From Gemmobacter sp. 24YEA27 (GTDB lineage Bacteria > Pseudomonadota > Alphaproteobacteria > Rhodobacterales > Rhodobacteraceae), in NCBI RefSeq assembly GCF_030052995.1, contig NZ_JASJPW010000001.1:3214001-3278000 (forward strand): a DNA stretch of 64,000 nucleotides, written 5' to 3'. Below the pieces are notes generated by a model. That model had not been told where the DNA came from and did not search any database. It saw only the letters and a program-made list of their open reading frames with translations. The position numbers and the translations under genes were made by a program. Below are positions 56,266-64,000 of this stretch, piece after piece (the first letter of the stretch is position 1; each line of letters begins with the position of its first letter).

Positions 56266-56329
56266 AGGGGTTACTCCTGATCCTTTCTGGATCACTGTGG
56301 CACATAAGTGCCGTCGGAGGGGCTACCCA

Positions 56330-57246
56330 ACCCATCATCAAGGCCTATGGAGACGGACCGAAACCTCCATACCGGTCGCCGAAGCCCCAAGACCACGCAG
56401 CGATGCCCTGGTCAAAAGCGCGTGATAGGTATCCCGGGCGAAATGAGCCACCACCTTGGCCCGCCCCGGCGCGATATGGGCGCGCAACGCCTCGAGCGAG
56501 GGCAGAAAGTGGATCAGCCCACGCAGGATCCCCGCATCCCCCTTGGCACCTATCAGCGCCTGTGTCGCGTCCTAGCCGATCTCTTTCAGGCCGCTCGCCG
56601 CAGAAATCGCCACTGGATTCAGCCCGACCGGCAGCTAGCCGCTGATCCTCGCCCCGCCAGCGGCGTCAAAGCCTGAAGCCCACGCGGAAGGTGACCCGTT
56701 ATCCGGCACGGTCAGCCTGTCGTCCGAGAGCTGCGCCTGGCTGAAATCTGCTGGGACAAGCGCTTCGCAGCCCTCGGGCACCCCGCAGCCAGCACCAGCG
56801 CGCCTGCCTGCTGCGCACCGAGCCGGCCCCGAGGCTTGCGCGCGAAGTACCTCGCCCGGGACCGGGCTGGCGAGGGCCAGCAAGGCGGCGCCTCCGGCCT
56901 TTGTCAGTCCCATCTCACAGGGGCGGTCCGCGGCCAGCGGGGTGATCTGGTCACTCACCACGCGCCGCCCAGCCAGCTTGTCCAGCGCGGCCAAAGCGCC
57001 AGCCCGCCAATGCCCCGCCACAAGAGCCAGAATACCAGGCGGCTTGCGCAAATCAGCCGAGCGGGGTCTGTCATGACAGCGAGACTGCATAGCGATCCCA
57101 GAGCGAACAAGGGGAAAGGCCCATGCCGGCGTCTCTCCCGGCGGCGCTTCGCAAGATTGAGGCGTTGGCCTTGCCGCGAAAGGCGGCAACGATTAGCTTC
57201 GCCGCAGACAAACTTACCTTGCGCAAACACCTGCGCAGACTTCGGA
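56330..57246. other. Decayed or noncoding DNA between IS110 and the TerB-like gene
   Basis: The minus strand has several protein-like stretches in different frames, for example KGDAGILRGLIHFLPSLEAL and MGLTKAGGAALLALASPVPG, broken by stops. This is what a decayed gene would look like, but I cannot name it. No intact gene is supported. Confidence 0.4.
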
Positions 57247-57681
57247 GTGAGTGACTTGCAGCAGACCGCCCCCCCTTCGATGTCGGCCCAGGATGCCCTC
57301 GTCGCCGTGATGATCGCCTGTTCGGCCTCGGACCAGAATATGCGTACGGCCGAGCTGGTGGCGATTCAGAGCATGGTCAATCTGATGCCGGTTTTCTCGG
57401 GCTATGATACCGACAGGATGCGGCGCGTGTCGCAGACGGTCTTTGACCTCTTCGAGGAAGAAGACGGGCTTGATGCGTTTTTCGGCCTGATCCGCGATGC
57501 CCTGCCCGAACGGCTGCATGAGACCGCCTATGCGCTGGCCTGTGATGTCGTGACCGCAGACGGGCGCCACAGCCAGGAAGAACTCCGGATGCTCGAAGAG
57601 CTGCGCGAGGAACTTCGGATCGACCGCCTCCATGCCGCCGCGATTGAATGGGCGGCGCGGGTGCGGCATTTGCGGGCCTGA
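57247..57681 (+). CDS. TerB-like (tellurite resistance TerB family) protein
   Basis: The 144-residue helical protein matches Rhodobacterales members I recall: AQDALVAVMIACSASDQNMR, SGYDTDRMRRVSQTVFDLFE and LHETAYALACDVVTADGRHS. TerB-family proteins are cytoplasmic or membrane-surface metal-binding scaffolds, and a tellurite role is not implied. The GTG at 57247 (reading VSDLQQTAPPS) is the likely start, but the ribosome site is weak. Confidence 0.82.
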   Translation: MSDLQQTAPPSMSAQDALVAVMIACSASDQNMRTAELVAIQSMVNLMPVFSGYDTDRMRRVSQTVFDLFEEEDGLDAFFGLIRDALPERLHETAYALACDVVTADGRHSQEELRMLEELREELRIDRLHAAAIEWAARVRHLRA

Positions 57682-57716
57682 ACAGGCGGGACCGCCCGGG
57701 TGCCCTCCGGGCGATC

Positions 57717-58489
57717 TTAGCCCCCGAACGGATCCGCCGGATAGCCAACTCCGGTCAGATAAAGTCCCTCGGGCGGGCAGACCGGGCCACAGGCGGCGCG
57801 GTCTTTCGCCTCCAGGGCCTCTTTCACGCGGGCCGGCGGCCAGCCGCCCGCCCCCACCCGCTCCAGCGTACCGACGACCGAACGGACCTGATTGTGCAGG
57901 AAACTGCGGGCGCGCAGGTAAAAGCGGAATTCCTGCCCCCCCGCGCAGGGGACTTCCTCGATTGAGATTTCATCGATCGTCTTCACCGGGCTTTGCGCCT
58001 GGCACATGGTCGACCGGAAGGTGGTGAAGTCATGAAGCCCGATCAGATGCGCAGCCCCTGCCCGCATCGCCCCGAGATCCAGCGCTCCCCGCACCTGCCA
58101 CATAAGCCCCGCCTCCAGCACCGCCGGCGCGCGCCGGGCCATAAGGCGGAACATGTAGCGCCGTTCCAGCGCCGAAAACCGCGCATGGAAATCGGGTTCC
58201 ACCCGCGCGCAGGCGGTGATCGCCACCGGCTGTGGTCTCAGATGCCAGTTGAGTGCCTCGGCAAGTCGAAACGGCTCCCAGTCTTTCGCAAGATCGGCAT
58301 GGGCCACCTGCCCCGTCGCGTGAACGCCTGCATCGGTCCGGCCGGCGGCGGCGATGCGATGCTCGCCCGGTTCCAGCTTCGCCAGGGCCTCTTCAATCGC
58401 CTGCTGCACCGAAGGCTGCCCCCCGCCTGGCGCTGCCAGCCGTTGAACGGAGCCCCGTTATACTCGATCCTGAATGCAAAGCGCGCCAT
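57717..58489 (-). CDS. truA: tRNA pseudouridine38-40 synthase (one-base frameshift)
   Basis: TruA makes pseudouridine at positions 38-40 in the tRNA anticodon stem. The first frame reads [20 protein letters not shown]; the second holds [20 protein letters not shown] with the catalytic Asp and continues to the end. The frames meet at a C6 run (58419-58424); one added base gives 774 bases (257 residues), a normal length. A real null in a well-kept housekeeping gene is unlikely, so this is probably a sequence error. Confidence 0.9.
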
Positions 58490-58580
58490 TCCCGCCGCTT
58501 AGCCCAGAAGCCCCCCTTCGTCCACCTTCCCAAGCAGCAAGGCGCGCCCTATCTTCCCACCGACAGAACAGGGGGCGGGT

Positions 58581-60008
58581 TTGGCACTTTTCGGCATCAC
58601 CGACGGCATCGCGCGCGGGATCGATCAGACCCAGGCGGGGATCTCCGGCCTCTTGTTTGAACCCGTGCTGCGACTGGGCGTCACCGGCCTGTCGCGCGCC
58701 GGGAAGACCGTCTTCATCACCTCGCTGATCGCCAATCTTTTGCACCGGGGCCGGATGCTGCAACTGAGCGCCGCGCGCGAGGGGCGGATCGAGACCGTCC
58801 ATCTTCAACCGCAACCCGACCTGACGCTGCCGCGTTTCGAGTATGAGACCCATCTTGCAGCGCTGACCGGCGATGATCCGCGCTGGCCGGCCTCGACCCG
58901 CTCGATCTCCGAGCTGCGCCTGTCGTTTCGCACCCGTCCCTCGGGATGGTTCGCGGGGTTTCGCGGGCCACAGATCCTGCATCTGGATATTGTGGATTAT
59001 CCCGGCGAATGGCTGCTGGATCTGGCGCTGATGGAAAAAACCTTCGCCACCTGGTCCGAAGACACCCTTGCACTGGTGGCGAAACGCGCGCCCCGCCTGG
59101 CCGAGGCGCGCGAGTTTCTGGCGCTGGCCCGGGCCGAAGATGGCGCGCTGCCGCTGGACGAGGCCCGCTTACAGCTGCTGACAGCGGGCTTCACGCGCTA
59201 TCTGACCGCCGCCCGTGCCGCCGGCTGGTCGGATTGTACACCCGGCCGGTTCTTGCTGCCCGGGGATCTCGCCGGCTCGCCCGTCCTGACCTTTGCCCCG
59301 ATCCCCGAGCCGTCAGAGGCCGGGCGCGGATCGCTCTGGCGCGAGATGGCACGGCGGTTCGAGGGTTATAAGGCTAAGGTGGTGACGCCGTTTTTCCGCG
59401 ACCATTTTTCCCGGGTTGATCGCCAGATCGTGCTGATGGATGTGCTGGGCGCGATCCATAAGGGGCCGCAGGCGGTCGAGGATCTGCGGAAGGTCATGGC
59501 CGAGGTGCTGACCGCCTTTCGCGTCGGGCGTGCCTCCTGGCTGTCATCGCTGATCGGGGCCAGGCGGGTGGCCAGGATCCTTTTCGCGGCGACCCGAGCC
59601 GACCATCTGCACCATGAACAGCACCCTGCCCTGACCGCCATCACCGAGGCACTGGTCGCCGATGCGAAGGGGCGCGCCGAATTTGCCGGTGCCGAGGTGG
59701 CGGCTTTGTCGCTCGCGAGCCTGCGGGCCACGGTTGAGGAGACCGTGGAACGTGGCGGCGTCCCGCTGCCCGCCGTGCGTGGGCGGCTTCTGACCAGCGG
59801 AAAACAGGCGGTGATGTATCCCGGCGCGCTGCCCGCAGATCCGGCGCGGATCCTCTCGCCGGCGCGCGAGGGTGCATCAGACTGGCTCGACGCGGAATTC
59901 GGCATGATGGAATTCGCGCCCGCGCGGCTTTCGCTGAAACCGGGCGACGGACCGCCGCATATCCGCCTCGACCGCGCCGTCGAATTTCTGATCGGAGACC
60001 GGCTGTGA
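58581..60008 (+). CDS. ycjX: YcjX-type P-loop protein (DUF463)
   Basis: The 475-residue protein has a Walker A motif in TGLSRAGKTVFITSLIANLL near residue 35 and the family blocks FEYETHLAALTG and LDIVDYPGEWLLDL. The TTG at 58581 has AGGGGG upstream. The function is unproven; members are stress-linked in gammaproteobacteria. It is translationally coupled (GTGA) to a DUF697 membrane protein gene, the usual pairing. Confidence 0.88.
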   Translation: MALFGITDGIARGIDQTQAGISGLLFEPVLRLGVTGLSRAGKTVFITSLIANLLHRGRMLQLSAAREGRIETVHLQPQPDLTLPRFEYETHLAALTGDDPRWPASTRSISELRLSFRTRPSGWFAGFRGPQILHLDIVDYPGEWLLDLALMEKTFATWSEDTLALVAKRAPRLAEAREFLALARAEDGALPLDEARLQLLTAGFTRYLTAARAAGWSDCTPGRFLLPGDLAGSPVLTFAPIPEPSEAGRGSLWREMARRFEGYKAKVVTPFFRDHFSRVDRQIVLMDVLGAIHKGPQAVEDLRKVMAEVLTAFRVGRASWLSSLIGARRVARILFAATRADHLHHEQHPALTAITEALVADAKGRAEFAGAEVAALSLASLRATVEETVERGGVPLPAVRGRLLTSGKQAVMYPGALPADPARILSPAREGASDWLDAEFGMMEFAPARLSLKPGDGPPHIRLDRAVEFLIGDRL

Positions 60009-61004
60009 CCCAATCCCCCACCGCCCCTTTGTCGAGGAAATCCATGCGGATGACATCCCCGAGGCCGATCCTGGCGCCGCACCGCCGATCAGCGATCTGC
60101 CCGGGGCGGATCTCATGCTGGAGCAGCTGGCACGCGCTGCCGGAGCGCGGCGCTCGGGTCTGACACGCGCCGCGATCTGGGTGTTTTCAACGCTTTTCAC
60201 CTTTGTTCTCGGGTCGCGGCCTGGGATTTCACCGCCTCGCTTTTCACCCGCAATGCGGTTCTGGGCTGGATCGCCTTTGTGCTGATCGCGCTGGCGGTTC
60301 TGATCGCGCTGATCATGGCCGCGCGTGAGGCAATGGGTTTTGCCCGGATCGCGCGGCTTGACCATCTGCGCGCCCGCGCGGTTTCGGCGCATGTGAATGC
60401 CGATCTGAAGGCCGCGCGCAGCGTGACCGGAAGCATCACCAACCTTTACAGCGCGCGTGCCGAGGCCGCCTGGGGGCTGAAACGGTTTGAGGACCATCAG
60501 GCCGAGGTGCTGGACGCCGATGCGGTGCTGGCCCTGGCCGAGACCGAGATCCTCGCGCCGCTCGATGCCGCTGCACGGGCCGAAATCGAGGCCGCTGCGC
60601 GGCGCGTCGCTCTGGTGACGGCGCTTGTGCCGCTGGCTTTGGCGGATGTGGCGGCGGTTCTCTATTCCAATCTCGCGATGATCCGGCGGATTGCGATGAT
60701 CTATGGCGGCCGGTCGGGAACACTGGGCAGCTGGAGCCTTTTGCGCCGGGTGTTTTCCTCGCTGCTGGCGGCGGGGGCGGTGTCGCTGGCGGATGATCTG
60801 ATGGGATCTGTGGCAGGCGGCGGGGTGCTGTCAAAACTGTCGCGCCGCTTTGGCGAGGGGGTGGTCAATGGCGCGCTGACGGCCCGGATCGGGGTGGCCG
60901 CAATGGAGCAATGCCGGCCATTGCCGTTTCGTGCCCTGCCCCGGCCCGGGGTTTCGGGGCTGGTGTCGCGGGCGCTTGCAGGGCTGATCCCGCGCGGGGG
61001 GTGA
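60005..61004 (+). CDS. DUF697/TIGR01620 membrane protein (two one-base frameshifts)
   Basis: The protein has two membrane helices in the middle (VFSTLFTFVLG... and NAVLGWIAFVLIALAVL), LVPLALADVAAVLYSNLAMI and a C-terminal GVAAMEQCRPLPF. The start GTG at 60005 overlaps the ycjX stop. One base is missing near 60024-60027, before FVEEIHADDIPEADPG, and one near 60211-60219 (VLGS then AAWDFTASLF). Adding both gives 1002 bases (333 residues). It is the usual partner of YcjX. Confidence 0.82.
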
Positions 61005-61047
61005 TTGTTGCGCGCATGGGGGCGCTGCCCCCGTCTGCCTTTGGCAG

Positions 61048-61080
61048 ACTCCCCCGGGATATTTAAGGCCAGATGAAAGA
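61048..61080 (+). repeat. Copy of the C-rich/ATATTT intergenic motif
   Basis: The segment reads GACTCCCCCGGGATATTTAA followed by GGCCAGATGAAAG. It is 44 bases after the DUF697 gene stop. A short GTCTGCC/GGCAGAC hairpin precedes it. Confidence 0.55.
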
Positions 61081-61086
61081 CGCAGA

Positions 61087-61121
61087 AAAAGGCCCCGGAA
61101 GACGTTTCCGGGGCCTTTTGT
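61087..61121. terminator. Bidirectional terminator
   Basis: AAAAGGCCCCGGAA and TTTCCGGGGCCTTTT pair around GACG, with A and T runs on both sides. It separates the convergent DUF697 and katG genes. Confidence 0.93.
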
Positions 61122-61127
61122 TTCGTA

Positions 61128-63401
<2,274 letters not shown>

Positions 63402-63416
63402 TCAGGTCTAGCCAGG

Positions 63417-63434
63417 TTTTGGAATAATTCAAAA
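63417..63434. promoter_or_regulatory. Candidate OxyR operator between katG and oxyR
   Basis: TTTT-G-GAAT-A-ATTC-AAAA is a near-perfect dyad in the 163-base gap between the divergent genes, 35 bases upstream of the oxyR ATG. The position fits an OxyR site, but the match to a full four-half-site pattern was not established. Confidence 0.45.
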
Positions 63435-63468
63435 TTGCAAAAACTTACTTCTGCGATAAGGTGTTCTT

Positions 63469-64000
63469 ATGAATGCACTGTCTATGAAACATCTGCGCTA
63501 TTTCGAAGCGCTCTCACGGATCGGCCATTTCGGGCGTGCCGCCGAGGCCTGTGCGATCTCACAGCCGGCGCTGTCGATGCAGATCCGCGAGCTGGAGGCT
63601 CTGATCGGCGCGCCGCTGGTGGAACGCGCGGCACGACAGGTCCGTCTGACCGCTCTGGGCGAGGAATTTGCCACCCGTGCCCGTGATATCCTGCGGCGCG
63701 TCGACCAGCTTGGCGATCTGGTGCGCGCTGCGGGCGACGAGCCGGGCGGCATTTTGCGGATCGGTGTCATTCCGACGGTCGCGCCCTATCTTCTCCCCGG
63801 CCTGATCCAGCATCTGACCCGACGCTGGCCCGCGCTTGATCTGCGCCCGCGCGAGGCGGTGACGCGCACCCTTTTGACCGATCTGACCGAGGGGCGGCTT
63901 GACCTTGCCATCCTTGCCTTGCCGGTCTCGGAACCCGCGCTTGAGGAGGTGCCGCTGATCGAGGAGGAATTCCTGCTGGTCCGCCCCCGCTCGGATGCCG
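63469..64000 (+). CDS. oxyR: LysR-family regulator, OxyR-like, 3'-truncated
   Basis: The LysR helix-turn-helix is in the first 65 residues (LRYFEALSRIGHFGRAAEAC, ISQPALSMQIRELEALIG), followed by the start of the effector domain (ILRIGVIPTVAPYLLPGLIQ). The window ends after 177 residues, before the two redox Cys of OxyR, so the name rests on similarity and on the divergent katG. AAGGTG lies upstream of the ATG. Confidence 0.85.
   Translation, partial: MNALSMKHLRYFEALSRIGHFGRAAEACAISQPALSMQIRELEALIGAPLVERAARQVRLTALGEEFATRARDILRRVDQLGDLVRAAGDEPGGILRIGVIPTVAPYLLPGLIQHLTRRWPALDLRPREAVTRTLLTDLTEGRLDLAILALPVSEPALEEVPLIEEEFLLVRPRSDA

Larger units (their letters stand above)
54979..56329 (-). mobile_element. 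IS110-family element, IS1111-like group
   Basis: Inverted copies of TGGGTAGCCCC lie at 54979-54989 and 56319-56329. Between them is one DEDD transposase gene, with about 240 noncoding bases after its stop and only about 60 before its start. The long 3' noncoding end is the arrangement of the IS1111 group. Exact outer ends may lie a few bases outside the repeats. Confidence 0.88.

Noticed and set aside
54934..56330. GTTGGGT and ACCCAAC around the IS110 element, read as integron attC core sites
   Set aside because: They lie in the wrong order for an attC site, and no integron integrase or cassette array is present.

Overview
The window looks like chromosome of a high-GC alphaproteobacterium of the Rhodobacterales (Rhodobacter/Paracoccus/Gemmobacter-type). 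Supporting signs are the gene orders hom-glpX-recJ and acs-adk, a class I lysyl-tRNA synthetase, a TRAP transporter with Tat-exported binding protein, a long GH28-related protein of a type known from this order, and a recurring C-rich/ATATTT intergenic motif. No single gene fixes the genus.

Layout. 1-3957: homoserine dehydrogenase (5' truncated), class II FBPase and RecJ. 4058-11802: a patchwork between tRNA-Glu and tRNA-Lys, holding a tyrosine integrase with two small coupled genes, an IS5-type element inserted next to mgtC, two cold-shock genes with small satellite proteins, and a transposase relic. 12746-21052: a redox/uptake module with TonB receptor, EF-hand protein, DUF2271 protein with a flavinylation-like motif, PepSY membrane protein, ApbE and a CysJ-like flavoprotein reductase, with a divergent YncE-like propeller. 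22879-32466: RpiR regulator, TRAP transporter, glutamine synthetase-like ligase, aldehyde and alcohol dehydrogenases and an FAD amine/amino-acid oxidoreductase, which reads as catabolism of an amine or amino alcohol through a gamma-glutamyl intermediate. 32544-46676: mixed genes (PLD and EEP enzymes, sulfotransferase, D-2-hydroxyacid dehydrogenase, cation efflux, TetR plus aminotransferase, MFS, L25, Pth, MHS symporter). 46959-49591: adk overlapping acsA. 50060-57681: GH28-like protein, an IS relic, lysK, an IS110/IS1111-type element sitting inside a long palindrome, and a TerB-like gene. 57717-64000: truA, ycjX with its DUF697 partner, then katG divergent from an oxyR-type gene that runs off the end.

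Sequence quality. Eight otherwise normal genes (apbE, EF-hand, TonB receptor, dctM, MHS symporter, GH28-like, truA, DUF697 protein) each need one or two added bases, mostly in short C or G runs, to read through. In every case adding them makes the gene length a multiple of three. This points to under-called homopolymers in the assembly more than to gene decay, so I list these as genes and give the break points. The broken IS5 transposase and the two transposase relics look like real decay.

Mobile DNA. There are two fairly complete insertion sequences: an IS5-family element with 2-bp TA flanks and an IS110-family element. There are also two eroded IS5-type transposase fragments and one integrase locus at a tRNA gene. 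I saw no CRISPR array, rRNA operon or replication origin.
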